In this document: positions 9,445-17,994 of the stretch, piece by piece
How the letters are laid out: the number at the start of each line of letters is the position of its first letter
Position numbering within the stretch: the first letter of the stretch is position 1
Origin: Oerskovia merdavium
GTDB lineage: Bacteria > Actinomycetota > Actinomycetes > Actinomycetales > Cellulomonadaceae
Length of the DNA: 64,000 nucleotides
Assembly: GCF_014836755.1 (NCBI RefSeq)
Contig: NZ_JACSQF010000005.1
Coordinates: forward strand, 65,085 to 129,084
Direction: 5' to 3'
Notes under the pieces: generated by a model
Told to the model about the DNA's origin: nothing
Seen by the model: the letters and a program-made list of their open reading frames with translations, nothing else
Database searches by the model: none
Program-made: the position numbers and the translations under genes

Positions 9445-9840
9445 TCAGTCGCGCCAGTGGACCTTGGTCGGGGTCACGCGCACGACCACGCGACGGTTGT
9501 CCGTGCCGTCGTCACCCGTGTAGCGCTCGGCACCCGTGTACTTCTGGGCGAGCGCGTGGATGAGCGAGGCCGAGGGGTCCTCCTCGATCGCGGCCTCGCC
9601 GCGCACCTCGAGGTACTGGTACGGGGCGTCGCGCGGGTAGACGAGCACGCTCAGGCGGGGGTCGCGGCGCAGGTTGTCGGTCTTGCGGCGTCCGTGGATC
9701 GTCGAGAACACGACGTCCTCGCCGTCGCGCGCGATCCACACGACCGAGGTCTGCGGGCTGCCGTCCGCCTCGAGCGTGGCGACGGTGGCGAACTCGGGGG
9801 CGTCGAGGAGCGCCTTGGCGGCGTCGGGAAGGCTCGTCAT
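9445..9840 (-). CDS. PPOX-class (split beta-barrel) F420-dependent enzyme
   Basis: A 131-residue protein of the pyridoxamine-phosphate-oxidase-like flavin/F420-binding family. [20 protein letters not shown] and [25 protein letters not shown] are the cofactor-phosphate and family signature segments; [12 protein letters not shown] closes the usual subfamily pattern. Such proteins reduce or oxidise small substrates with F420 or FMN; the substrate is unknown. The ATG at 9840 is preferred over one 16 residues upstream because homology starts at [12 protein letters not shown]. Together with the Ddn-like gene at 35.2 kb it suggests an F420-producing host. Confidence 0.85.
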   Translation of the reverse strand: MTSLPDAAKALLDAPEFATVATLEADGSPQTSVVWIARDGEDVVFSTIHGRRKTDNLRRDPRLSVLVYPRDAPYQYLEVRGEAAIEEDPSASLIHALAQKYTGAERYTGDDGTDNRRVVVRVTPTKVHWRD

Positions 9841-9924
9841 GCCGTGCTCAATCGCGCGGCGCGCGCGTGTATTCCCGCAGGTCGCCACCTTCTCAGCAGG
9901 TGGGACGCGGGCCCGACGGCGGCG

Positions 9925-11265
9925 CTACCCGAAGTTCTTGCCCTCGCCCCGGTAGGTGGGGACCTCCTCGACGACCTGGTCGCCGCGCACGAGCTGCACG
10001 CGGTCGAAGCGCTCCATGAGCTCGCCCGCCTTGGCGTGCCGGAACCAGACGCGGTCGCCCACAGCGAGCTCACGCGCGTCGCGGTGCCCTCGGGCGACGT
10101 GCAGGGGGGTCTGGACCTCCCCGACGCCCTCGGACGACGTGAGCCGCCACCCGGGCTCGACGACGCGTGGCACGCGCGCGGCACCGGCAGGCCCCGAGGC
10201 CACGTACCCGCCCGCGAACGCGGTCGCGTAGCCGGGCGCGGGGACGCGCACGACGTCGAGCCCGAAGTACGCCGAGGGGTGCGGCACGAACGAGCGGTAC
10301 CCGTCGAACAGGCCGGGCACGAACAGGCCCGAGCCGGACGTCACCTCGGTCACGACGGGGTCTGCGGCGGACGTCTCGAGCGAGCCGGTCCCCCCGGAGT
10401 TCACGAGCTCGAGCTCGTGCCCGACGGCGTCGCGCACGGCTGCGATGACCTCGCCCCGGCGTGTGGACAGGTCGGCGACCGAGGCCTTCTTGACGAGCCG
10501 CACCGCGGGGCTCGTGTCGGGCAGCCCCGCGACCTGCGCCTCGTAGAACATCAGGCCGCGCACGCGCAGCCCGGGCAGGGTCGCGATCGCGCGCGCGAGC
10601 GCCGCGGCCTCCGCGGGGGTGTGGACGGGCGAGCGGCGGGTCCCGAGGTGGACCGTGAAGGGTCCGACCCCCAACCGCAGCGAGGCGTCGATGTCGAGGC
10701 ACAGCAGGACGGGCGGGGTGTCCACCTCGCCCGCGTCACCGGCCGCGCGCTCCGCCGCGTCCGCTCCCCGGTGCCCCGCGAGCGCGGTCGCCACGAGCGC
10801 GACCTGCGCGACGTCGTCGACCATGAGGGTGATCTCCCGCCGTGCGGCCGGGTCCGCGGCGAGCTCCCCGAGCGCCTGGCGGTCGACCGTCGGGTACGCG
10901 ACCAGCACGTCGCGCGCGCCCTGCTCGACGAGCCAGAGCGCCTCGGCCAGCGAGTACGCCATGATCCCCGCGAAGCCGAGCCGGCCGGCGCGCTCGACGA
11001 GCGAGCGCACGCGAACCGACTTGGACGCGAGGCGCACGGGCACTCCCCCGGCCCGGGCCAGGAGCTCGCGCGCGTTGGCGTCGAACACGTCGAGGTCGAC
11101 GACGGCGACCGGGCCCGGGACGCGCTCGGTCGCGGCCGACAGCCGCTCGCCCAGGGTGCGCGGCTCCGCGGACGGAGCGGATGGTCGGGACCTACCGGTC
11201 ACACCGTCCCCGAGGGACCGGGCGGACGGGTCCTGCGTGCTGCTCTGCACGGGCGTCGACGTCAT
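9925..11265 (-). CDS. Alanine-racemase-like PLP (fold type III) amino acid deaminase/aldolase
   Basis: A 446-residue PLP enzyme with an alanine-racemase-type barrel. VAVVDLDVFDANARELLARA opens the barrel and VRLASKSVRVRSLV holds the probable PLP lysine. VNSGGTGS is the phosphate-binding loop, and WFRHAKAGELMERF belongs to the C-terminal beta domain. The family name (amino acid deaminase/aldolase) comes from D-threonine-aldolase relatives; the true substrate is unknown. It is divergent from the FAD oxidase at 11302 with only 36 bases between, a pairing seen in many actinobacteria, so a linked metabolic role is likely. ATG at 11265 lies next to a palindrome (see 11266-11280). Confidence 0.8.
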   Translation of the reverse strand: MTSTPVQSSTQDPSARSLGDGVTGRSRPSAPSAEPRTLGERLSAATERVPGPVAVVDLDVFDANARELLARAGGVPVRLASKSVRVRSLVERAGRLGFAGIMAYSLAEALWLVEQGARDVLVAYPTVDRQALGELAADPAARREITLMVDDVAQVALVATALAGHRGADAAERAAGDAGEVDTPPVLLCLDIDASLRLGVGPFTVHLGTRRSPVHTPAEAAALARAIATLPGLRVRGLMFYEAQVAGLPDTSPAVRLVKKASVADLSTRRGEVIAAVRDAVGHELELVNSGGTGSLETSAADPVVTEVTSGSGLFVPGLFDGYRSFVPHPSAYFGLDVVRVPAPGYATAFAGGYVASGPAGAARVPRVVEPGWRLTSSEGVGEVQTPLHVARGHRDARELAVGDRVWFRHAKAGELMERFDRVQLVRGDQVVEEVPTYRGEGKNFG

Positions 11266-11280
11266 GGTAGGAAACCTACC
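11266..11280. promoter_or_regulatory. Palindrome in a divergent promoter gap
   Basis: GGTAGG and CCTACC are perfect inverted arms around AAA. The site touches the ATG of the PLP enzyme (minus strand) and lies 21 bases before the GTG of the FAD oxidase. With only 36 bases separating the two genes it could bind a regulator or shape both translation starts. Confidence 0.4.
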
Positions 11281-11301
11281 CCTCGTGAGATAGTGCCGGG
11301 T

Positions 11302-12705
11302 GTGACGAGCCAGCAGGCTCCCGGTTCATGGACGAACTGGGCGCGAAACCAGACCGCTGATCCCCTGCGCCGCGCTGCCCCGCGGGACACCGACGAGCTC
11401 GCGCGGACCGTGCGCAGAGCGGCCGACGACGGCCTGCACGTCCGTGCGGTCGGCGCCGGGCACTCGTTCACGGGAGCCGCGGTCACCGACGGTCTCCTGC
11501 TGAGCCTCGACCACCTGCAGACGGTCGAGGACGTGACGCGCACGGAGACCGGCGCGCGCGTGACCGTGGGGGCAGGCATCCGCCTGCACCGGCTCAACCA
11601 GGTCCTGGCGTCGGCGGGGCTCGCGATGCGCAACCTCGGCGACATCGACCGCCAGTCGATCGCGGGCGCGATCTCGACGGGCACGCACGGCACGGGGGCC
11701 TCGCTCGGCGGGCTCGCGACCCAGGTCCGCGGGGTGCGCGTGGTCGGGGCCGACGGCTCGGTCACCGAGGCCACGCCCGAGCAGAACCCGGACCTGTTCG
11801 AGGCGAGCCGTCTGGGCCTCGGCTCGACGGGTGTGCTCGCTGCCGTGACGCTCGACGTCGTCCCGGCGTTCCACCTGCGCGCCCAGGAGGAGCCCTGGCC
11901 GCTCGACCGGGTCCTCGAGGAGCTCAGCACGGCCTCGGGCGGCCGCGGGGGCGGCACGGACGCCGAGGGTCTCGAGAACGCGCACGACCACTTCGAGTTC
12001 TACTGGTTCCCGCACACGCGCCGCGCGCTCACCAAGCGCAACGACCGCCTGGCGCCCGACGACGAGGCCGCGGCCTCCCTGCACGCGGCCCGCGGCGAGC
12101 GGCCGGACGCCGTGACCCGGGCGCGCGCCTGGGTCGACGAGGAGCTGCTGTCCAACGGCGCGTTCGAGGTCGTCAACCGGCTCGCGACGGCGCTGCCGCG
12201 CGCGACGCCCCGCATCAACGCGCTCTCCGCCCGCGCCCTCGCTCCCCGTACCTACGTCGCTCCCTCGCACGAGGTGTTCGTCTCGCCGCGGCGCGTGCGC
12301 TTCCGCGAGATGGAGTACGCGGTGCCGCGCGCCGCCCTCGTGGACGTGCTCGAGGACATCGACGCCTGGGTCAGGGCCTCGGGCGAGAACGTCCCGTTCC
12401 CCGTCGAGGTCCGGTTCGCCGCGGCCGACGACGTGTGGCTCTCCACAGCCCACGGACGCGAGAGCGCCTACGTCGCGGTCCACCAGTACCTCCGGCTCCC
12501 GCACGAACGCTACTTCGAGGGCGTCGAGAAGATCGTCGCGAGCGTGGGCGGACGACCGCACTGGGGCAAGCTCCACACCCTGGGCGCCGAGGACCTCGCC
12601 GAGCGCTACCCGCGCTTCGAGGACTTCCGTCGGGTCCGCGCCCAGGCCGACCCGGGCGGGGTGTTCGCGAACCCGTACACGGACCAGGTGTTCGGGCCGC
12701 GCTGA
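11302..12705 (+). CDS. FAD-linked aldonolactone oxidase (D-arabinono-1,4-lactone oxidase type)
   Basis: A 467-residue VAO/PCMH-family flavoenzyme. The FAD-binding part has RAVGAGHSFTGAAVTDG and GRASI-like segments LGDIDRQSIAGAISTGTHGT; the C-terminal domain (ALO type) ends with PHWGKLHTL and VFANPYTDQVFG. Homologues oxidise aldonolactones such as L-gulono- or D-arabinono-lactone, passing electrons to oxygen or another acceptor. GTG at 11302 gives VTSQQAPGSWTNWARN, fitting relatives; GTG at 11293 is an equal-frame alternative, and neither has a strong ribosome site. The longer open frame upstream is antisense to the PLP gene. Confidence 0.85.
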   Translation: MTSQQAPGSWTNWARNQTADPLRRAAPRDTDELARTVRRAADDGLHVRAVGAGHSFTGAAVTDGLLLSLDHLQTVEDVTRTETGARVTVGAGIRLHRLNQVLASAGLAMRNLGDIDRQSIAGAISTGTHGTGASLGGLATQVRGVRVVGADGSVTEATPEQNPDLFEASRLGLGSTGVLAAVTLDVVPAFHLRAQEEPWPLDRVLEELSTASGGRGGGTDAEGLENAHDHFEFYWFPHTRRALTKRNDRLAPDDEAAASLHAARGERPDAVTRARAWVDEELLSNGAFEVVNRLATALPRATPRINALSARALAPRTYVAPSHEVFVSPRRVRFREMEYAVPRAALVDVLEDIDAWVRASGENVPFPVEVRFAAADDVWLSTAHGRESAYVAVHQYLRLPHERYFEGVEKIVASVGGRPHWGKLHTLGAEDLAERYPRFEDFRRVRAQADPGGVFANPYTDQVFGPR

Positions 12706-12817
12706 CGGCGCCCCGCGCGGGTGAGCGGACCACCCGGGGTGAGCGGCGCCGTCGGGCCTGCTGCGGACCGACAGCGACCTGCGGACCGGACGGCGGCCGC
12801 CGAGGCTGCTGGGCCCG

Positions 12818-13453
12818 CTAGGACGCCTCGGCGGGGCCCGCAGCGTCCGCCGCCCCGTCAGGGTGCACCACGAGCGACAGGACGTAGTCCGCGAGCGCGT
12901 GGAAGCTGCGGATCGTCGCCTCGTCGTCCTGCTGGACGAGCCACGCGATCTCGATCCCGTCGATGTACCCCGCGACGATGCGCGCCAGGAACGGCGTGTC
13001 CATCGAGTAGGTGATGCCCGCGATCTCCGAGAGCTGGTCCAGGATTCCCTGCGTCATGGCCCACGTCTGCTCGAGGTGCGCCCGCGCGACCGGGCGCAGC
13101 GCACCGTTGCGCGACCCGGCGGTCGCGAACTCGAACGTCAGCAGCCGCATGTGGCGGCGCGGGGTGAGTCCCTGCCACAGCCCGTCGGCGGCCGCGTGCG
13201 CGATCGTGTACAGGTCCTGGGTGGGGTCCAGCGCCATGCGGACCGGGTCCGAGGCGACGAGCGCGACGCTGTGGCCCATGGCCCGGAGCATCGCGTCCTT
13301 GTCCTCGAAGCAGTAGTGGACCGTCCCGAGCGAGATCCCGGCCTCGGCCGCGACCCCGCGCACCGTGACGGCCTCCACACCCTCACGGATGGCGATCGAC
13401 ATCGCCGCGTCGACGATCTGTGCGCGGCGCTCCTCGATGGACATGCGGCTCAT
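12818..13453 (-). CDS. TetR-family transcriptional regulator
   Basis: A 211-residue one-component repressor. Residues 4-50 form the TetR helix-turn-helix: RRAQIVDAAMSIAIREG, VTVRGVAAEAGISLGTVHYCF and EDKDAMLRAMG. The C-terminal ligand domain resembles the BetI-type group (RVARAHLEQTW, ARIVAGYIDGIEIAWL). The ATG at 13453 is fixed by GAAGGAG seven bases before it. It is divergent from the lipoprotein gene at 13636, the most likely target besides itself. The ligand is unknown. Confidence 0.9.
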   Translation of the reverse strand: MSRMSIEERRAQIVDAAMSIAIREGVEAVTVRGVAAEAGISLGTVHYCFEDKDAMLRAMGHSVALVASDPVRMALDPTQDLYTIAHAAADGLWQGLTPRRHMRLLTFEFATAGSRNGALRPVARAHLEQTWAMTQGILDQLSEIAGITYSMDTPFLARIVAGYIDGIEIAWLVQQDDEATIRSFHALADYVLSLVVHPDGAADAAGPAEAS

Positions 13454-13635
13454 CGTCGAACTCCTTCGTGACCGACCTCGGTGGTGCGCACGAACGTCGC
13501 CCGCTGCTGTCCACCATGCCTTCAATGTCGCATATTCGCATGTGGGAGCCGCGAGGACAGGACGGGCCACGACCTGGACGTGGCAGGCTGGGAGGATCGG
13601 TTCCCGTCGGGAACGTCTCGGCCGAAAGGACACCA

Positions 13636-14214
13636 GTGGCCCGCTCGCACCGCCCGCTCTTCCTCGTCACCGCCTGCGCGCTGCTCGTGCCCCTGTTCGC
13701 GGGGTGCGGCGGCACCACGCAGGAAGCGGCGCCGCCCACCGCGACCGCGCACGCGGCCGAGATCACGGACGACGGGGTCTCGGTCACGCTGACCGTCCCC
13801 GCGGGCTGGGACCGTGCCGGGCAGGACGCGCCCCTCGTCGTCCGGACGGAGAAGCCGTTCGGCGACCCGGGGTTCACGGCCAACGTGGTCGTCACGACCG
13901 AGGCCCCCGGCACCTCGACGCTCGCCGAGCAGACCGCCGCAGCCGCCGACTACCTGGCGCAGACGGACGACTGGACCGTCGACCCGACGCAGCCAGGGCC
14001 GATCGAGCTCGCAGGGTTCCCCGCCCACCGGTTCGGCGGCACGCGCTCGGTCGACGGCGTCGAGGTCTCCCAGGTCGAGACGATCGTCGAGGTCGCGACC
14101 GGGACGGGGACCGCGTTCGTGTTCGTCACGGAGTCGTACGCGACGCAGGACACCGACGGCGCAGCACAGGCCCGCGCCGTGACCGACAGCCTGGTCGTGA
14201 CGCCCGCCGGGTGA
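13636..14214 (+). CDS. Secreted lipoprotein, possibly LpqN/PsbP-like
   Basis: A 192-residue predicted lipoprotein. A short signal peptide (residues 1-23) ends in the lipobox LFAGC, with Cys24 as the lipid site, then GGTTQEAAPP. The mature part has one alpha/beta domain (VSVTLTVPAGWDRAGQ, FTANVVVTTEAPGTSTLAE, and a C-terminal VETIVEVATGTGTAFVFVTES). This resembles LpqN/PsbP-fold lipoproteins of actinobacteria, but the match is by pattern only. GTG at 13636 is preceded by GAAAGGA with five bases between. It lies next to the TetR gene and converges on the LacI gene. No function can be assigned. Confidence 0.7.
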   Translation: MARSHRPLFLVTACALLVPLFAGCGGTTQEAAPPTATAHAAEITDDGVSVTLTVPAGWDRAGQDAPLVVRTEKPFGDPGFTANVVVTTEAPGTSTLAEQTAAAADYLAQTDDWTVDPTQPGPIELAGFPAHRFGGTRSVDGVEVSQVETIVEVATGTGTAFVFVTESYATQDTDGAAQARAVTDSLVVTPAG

Positions 14215-14227
14215 CGGGCTGCCGCGC

Positions 14228-15289
14228 CTAGGCCCCGAGCGCGCCGACGGGCGAGGTCGATCCGCGCGGCACGAGGCGGCACGGGAGCTTCTCGACGCCC
14301 GACGCCCGCTGCCCGTCGATCGCGGCGAACAGTCGTTGTGCGGCGTAGCGTCCCAGGACCTCGAGGTTGTTGTCGACGCTCGTGAGCTCGGGCCTCGCAC
14401 CGAGCGCGAACTGCTCCCAGTTGTCGAAGCCGATGACCGAGACGTCGCCCGGCACGTCGCGGCCGAGCTCACGGAGGGTGTCGAGCACGCCTCGGGCGAT
14501 CTGGTCGCTCGCCGCGAAGATCGCGTCGATCGACGGGTCCTTGGCCAGGAGCATGGCCGTGGCGCTCCGCCCCCATCGCTCCGACCACTCCCCGAACAGC
14601 ACGCCGTCACCCGCGAGCTCGAGGCCCGCGGCCGAGAGCGCCGCTGCCGTGCCGGCCGCCCGGTCCTGGGCTGCGGCGTACGTGGGGTCGCCCGAGACGT
14701 GGGCGATGCGGCGACGCCCGCACGCGATCAGGTGCTCGACGGCGACCCGGCCGCCCGCGACGTTGTCGGGGACGATCGAGAGGTCCGCGTCGTCCTGGGA
14801 CGGCGCGTAGGCGTAGACCACCGGCACGGGGAGCCGCTGCCCCAGGGACTGACGCGGGTCGGTCTGGCGCCCGACGACGATCAGCCCGTCGACACGACGC
14901 GAGAGCAGGGCCTGGAGGTGGTACTGCTCGCGGATCGAGTCGCCTCGCGCGTCGCACAGGAAGACCGAGACGCGACCGGCGCCGAACGCGTCCTCGGCTC
15001 CCATGAGGATGGGGATGACGAAGCGCCCTTCGAGGTCGCTCGTCAGCAGGCCGACCGTCCCCGTCCTGCCCGCGAGGAGGCCGCGGGCGAGCGCGTTGGG
15101 CTGGAACGAGAGCCGCTCGGCGGCCTCCATGACCCGCGTCCTGGTCTCGGCCTTGACCTGGTCGCGCCCGTTGAGCGCCTTGGAGGCCGTCGCCACCGAG
15201 ACCCCTGCGAGCCGTGCGACGTCGGTCAGCGTGACAGAACGCTTGGCCCTGTCGACCGGCGGGGATCCCCCTTCGTCCTCGCGCACCAT
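14228..15289 (-). CDS. LacI-family regulator of the arabinoside locus
   Basis: A 353-residue LacI/GalR repressor. The DNA-binding headpiece is VTLTDVARLAGVSVATASKALNG, followed by the hinge helix PNALARGL. The periplasmic-binding-like core (TVGLLTSDLEGRFVIPILMGAEDAF, DGLIVVGRQ, DVSVIGFDNWEQFA) should bind a sugar effector. ATG at 15289 has GGGAG upstream; an earlier in-frame ATG at 15421 lies in the promoter region. It is divergent from the binding-protein gene, and palindromes typical for LacI proteins lie between (15396-15538). It therefore probably represses the ABC transporter and GH127 genes until an arabinose-containing sugar is present. Confidence 0.92.
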   Translation of the reverse strand: MVREDEGGSPPVDRAKRSVTLTDVARLAGVSVATASKALNGRDQVKAETRTRVMEAAERLSFQPNALARGLLAGRTGTVGLLTSDLEGRFVIPILMGAEDAFGAGRVSVFLCDARGDSIREQYHLQALLSRRVDGLIVVGRQTDPRQSLGQRLPVPVVYAYAPSQDDADLSIVPDNVAGGRVAVEHLIACGRRRIAHVSGDPTYAAAQDRAAGTAAALSAAGLELAGDGVLFGEWSERWGRSATAMLLAKDPSIDAIFAASDQIARGVLDTLRELGRDVPGDVSVIGFDNWEQFALGARPELTSVDNNLEVLGRYAAQRLFAAIDGQRASGVEKLPCRLVPRGSTSPVGALGA

Positions 15290-15364
15290 CGTCCTGCTCC
15301 CTCGAGATGTCCCGGTCCCTGATGGATCCGGAGGTCGTGACGAAACTGTAACCCCCTGAGCGGG

Positions 15365-15393
15365 TTGACGGCTCCCCGACTCCGCAATAGTCT
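15365..15393 (+). promoter_or_regulatory. Candidate sigma-70-type promoter for the ABC operon
   Basis: TTGACG at 15365-15370 and TAGTCT at 15388-15393 are separated by 17 bases. The -35 is good (five of six) and the -10 weak. Transcription would begin near 15400, inside or beside the GAAAACCTTTTC palindrome, leaving a leader of about 220 bases. Confidence 0.45.
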
Positions 15394-15395
15394 CA

Positions 15396-15407
15396 GAAAA
15401 CCTTTTC
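15396..15407. promoter_or_regulatory. Candidate operator palindrome GAAAA-CC-TTTTC
   Basis: Five-base perfect arms around CC, located at the predicted transcription start. It could be a repressor site or only an AT-rich start region. Confidence 0.3.
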
Positions 15408-15429
15408 GGCATCTTTCGCAAGAGGCGAT

Positions 15430-15441
15430 GTGAGCGCTAAC
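15430..15441. promoter_or_regulatory. LacI-type operator GTGAGC-GCTAAC
   Basis: A 12-base palindrome with one mismatch and the central GC typical of LacI/GalR sites (AGCGCT core). It lies about 40 bases after the proposed -10, where a bound repressor would block elongation. Confidence 0.5.
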
Positions 15442-15525
15442 CTGCTCCTAGCGGCCTCATTCAGCGAAAGGATCTCGCCGTAGAGGCCGGTGCATCTCGA
15501 TCGCCAGATGATCGTGACGCGCTTC

Positions 15526-15538
15526 CGAAACGGTTTCG
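15526..15538. promoter_or_regulatory. LacI-type operator CGAAAC-G-GTTTCG
   Basis: A perfect 13-base palindrome with a central G, of the CGAAAC-N-GTTTCG type common for LacI-family proteins. It lies about 85 bases before the binding-protein start codon. Confidence 0.5.
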
Positions 15539-15622
15539 TCGCCGTGTGCAGGACCCCTGGACGTGCAGAGCAGCACCCGAACACCCCGCACCACCCTCAA
15601 CGAAGAGAGCTTGGAGGCTCGA

Positions 15623-16941
15623 ATGAGCACCACACGGAAGTCGATCCGCGCAGTCCGCCCGCTGGCGGCCCTCCTCACGGCCGGCATGCTGGTCACGAGC
15701 CTGGCGGCGTGCTCGCCCGCCGAGGACAGCGACAGCGGGGCGGGCGGCGACACGGCCGCGACTCGCCCGAGGGGGTCGACGACGGTACCCAGCTCACGCT
15801 GTGGACCCGCGCCCCGATGGAGAAGCAGGCCACCCTCCTGGTCGACGCGTACAACGCGAGCCACGAGAACCAGGTCTCCCTGACCATCACGCCCAACGAC
15901 GACTACGTCGCCAAGGTGGGCGCGGCGGCAGGCAGCAGCAGCCTCCCCGACCTCTTCGCCGCGGACATCGTCTACGTCCCGAACTGGACCTCCCAGGGCC
16001 TGTTCACCGACATCACCGACCGGATCGACGGGCTCCCTTACGCCGACGAGCTCGCGCAGGGCCACATCGACGCCGGGACGTACGAGGACCAGGAGTACGT
16101 CCTGCCGTTCGTCCTCGACCTCTCGGTCATGTTCTACAACAAGGACCTCTACCGCGAGGCCGGGCTCGACCCCGAGAAGCCACCGACGACGCTCAAGGAG
16201 TACGGCGAGCACGCCAAGGCCATCAGCGCGCTGGGCAAGGACGGCGTGTCCGGCACGTACTTCGGCGGCAACTGCGGCGGGTGCACGCTCTTCACGTGGT
16301 TCCCGTCGGTCTGGGCCGGCGGCGACCAGGTCCTGAGCGCGGACGGCACCGAGTCGCTGCTCGCGAGCGACACCGCCAAGGACGTCTACGCGGTCTACAA
16401 GGACATGGTCGACTCCGGCGCGATCGGCAACGGCACCAAGGACGAGACCGGCGCGACGTGGACCGGTCCCTTCCAGGAGGGCAAGGTCGGCGTGATGCCG
16501 TACCCCGCGACCCTGCTGTCGACCGCGGCCGAGACCGTCGACGTCGGCGTCGCCCCGATCCCCGGACCCGACGGCGGGGAGTCCACGTTCGTGGGCGGTG
16601 ACGGGATCGGCATCTCCAAGGACTCGAAGAACGAGGCCGCAGCCTGGAACTTCCTCTCGTGGCTCACGAGCGAGGACGCGCAGGTCGAGGTCCTGGCCAA
16701 GAACAACGACGTCGTGTCGCGCGCGGACCTGGCCGACAACAAGTACGCGGCCGTCGACCCGCGCCTCGTGACCATCAACGAGGTCGCGGCCAAGGGCAGC
16801 ACGCCCGTCGCGATCAACTTCCAGCAGGCGTTCAACGCTCCCGACAGCCCGTGGCTGACGCTCGTGCGCGGAGCGGTGTTCGGCGACGCGAAGAGCATCG
16901 ACGCCGACAACGACGAGATCACGGCCGTCCTCGACCAGTAG
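15623..16941 (+). pseudogene. Sugar ABC transporter substrate-binding lipoprotein, frameshifted as given
   Basis: A CUT1-type extracellular sugar-binding lipoprotein interrupted by one missing base. From ATG 15623 (GGAGG five bases upstream) the frame gives MSTTRKSIRAVRPLAALL and the lipobox VTSLAAC (Cys30), then goes off-family after about base 15760. The downstream frame resumes at DSPEGVDDGTQLTLWTRAP and runs intact to 16941 (LPFVLDLSVMFYNKDLYREAG, FLSWLTSEDAQ). Inserting a single base, most simply G at 15760/15761, restores a 439-residue protein of normal size. Everything else is intact and the operon continues, so a sequencing error or very recent mutation is more likely than an old pseudogene. 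The protein would capture the oligosaccharide for the two permeases. Confidence 0.85.
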
Positions 16942-16966
16942 CCAGCTCCGTCCACCCAGGACGAGC

Positions 16967-17002
16967 ACCGTGGTGGGTGCGGACCGTCGCCCCCACCACG
17001 GT
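16967..17002 (+). terminator. Intergenic hairpin between binding-protein and permease genes
   Basis: Perfect 11-base arms (16967-16977 and 16992-17002) around a 14-base loop. It lies between the binding-protein stop and the permease start and has no T run. Such hairpins protect the upstream mRNA or reduce read-through, giving more binding protein than permease. Confidence 0.55.
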
Positions 17003-17026
17003 CCACCCGAGTCAGAGAGGACTCCC

Positions 17027-17983
17027 GTGACCACGCACACCACGGCCCCCGTGAGCACCCCGAGGCCCGCGGCGCGCCCCGCCGGGCGCCGCAGTCGACG
17101 CAGCGCCCTGCGAGGCCGGGGAGCCCAGGGCTGGCTCTACGCGATGCCCACCGCCGTCTTCGTCGGCCTCTTCTTCATCGTCCCGATCCTCCTGGTCGTG
17201 CAGATGTCGGTCTCCGACTGGCCCCTCCTGGCGGGCAACCGCGGGCCCAACTTCCCCGAGAACTTCCAGGACGTCGTCGCCAACAAGTACTTCTGGCCCT
17301 CGATCGTCTTCACGCTGAAGTACACCGTGATCGCGACGGTCCTCCTCCTTGGCCTCGGGCTCGGGATGGCGCTGCTGGTCCAGGAGAGCACCCGGTGGAA
17401 GGGGTTCCTGCGCACGGCGTTCCTCGTCCCGAGCGCGCTCGGGCTGGCCTCGGCCTCGCTCCTCTTCTACGCGCTCTACTCCCCGCAGTCCGGCCCGATC
17501 AGCCCCTTCCTCGAGAAGCTCGGCCTGGTCGACGAGCCGATCTCGTTCCTCGGCACCCCCACGGCCGCCCTCTGGTCGACCGTCTTCCTCATCGTGTGGC
17601 GCTTCGCGGGCTTCTACATGCTCCTGCTCCTCGTGGGCCTGCAGAACATCCCTGGTGAGGTCTACGAGGCGGCGCGCATCGACGGTGCCAAGCCGTTCCA
17701 GATCTTCCGGAGCATCACCCTGCCGCTCCTGCGCCCCTCGCTCATGCTCTGCACGATCATGTGCGTCACGGGGTCGCTGCTCGCGTTCGACCAGTTCTAC
17801 ATCCTGACCAAGGGCGGCCCGGACAACAGCACCATCACGGTCGTCCAGCTCATCTACAACATGGCGTTCCAGGGACAGAACGACCTGGGCCGTGCTGCCG
17901 CTCTGTCGATCCTCGTGCTCCTGGCCCTGATCGTCATCAACGCCCTGCAGTTCCGCGGCATGCGCCAGACGGACGAGAAGTGA
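17027..17983 (+). CDS. Carbohydrate ABC transporter permease (MalF-like)
   Basis: A 318-residue inner-membrane subunit with a basic 45-residue N-terminal tail and about six membrane spans. The first is LYAMPTAVFVGLFFIVPILLVVQ. The ATPase-coupling EAA loop is EVYEAARIDGAKPFQIFRSITLPLLRP, matching the CUT1 consensus. GTG at 17027 has AGAGAGGA six bases upstream; an earlier ATG at 16970 falls in the hairpin loop region. It works with the next permease as a heterodimer. No ATPase is encoded in the operon, so MsiK-type sharing is likely. Confidence 0.92.
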   Translation: MTTHTTAPVSTPRPAARPAGRRSRRSALRGRGAQGWLYAMPTAVFVGLFFIVPILLVVQMSVSDWPLLAGNRGPNFPENFQDVVANKYFWPSIVFTLKYTVIATVLLLGLGLGMALLVQESTRWKGFLRTAFLVPSALGLASASLLFYALYSPQSGPISPFLEKLGLVDEPISFLGTPTAALWSTVFLIVWRFAGFYMLLLLVGLQNIPGEVYEAARIDGAKPFQIFRSITLPLLRPSLMLCTIMCVTGSLLAFDQFYILTKGGPDNSTITVVQLIYNMAFQGQNDLGRAAALSILVLLALIVINALQFRGMRQTDEK

Positions 17984-17994
17984 GGACCCCGGAC

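Larger units (their letters stand above)
15290..15622 (+). promoter_or_regulatory. Divergent regulatory region between lacI-type gene and ABC operon
   Basis: This 333-base gap contains a candidate plus-strand promoter (15365-15393), three LacI-type palindromes (15396-15407, 15430-15441 and 15526-15538) and GGAGG at 15613-15617 before the ATG at 15623. It has noticeably more A and T than its surroundings. No other gene is visible in it. Confidence 0.6.

Noticed and set aside
9187..11301. N-terminal extension of the FAD oxidase
   Set aside because: It covers the PPOX and PLP genes on the other strand and shows no domain; homology begins near 11302.
13528..13541. TCGCAT-AT-TCGCAT as a TetR operator
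   Set aside because: It is a direct repeat, whereas TetR proteins bind palindromes. The position between the divergent genes is right but the form is not.
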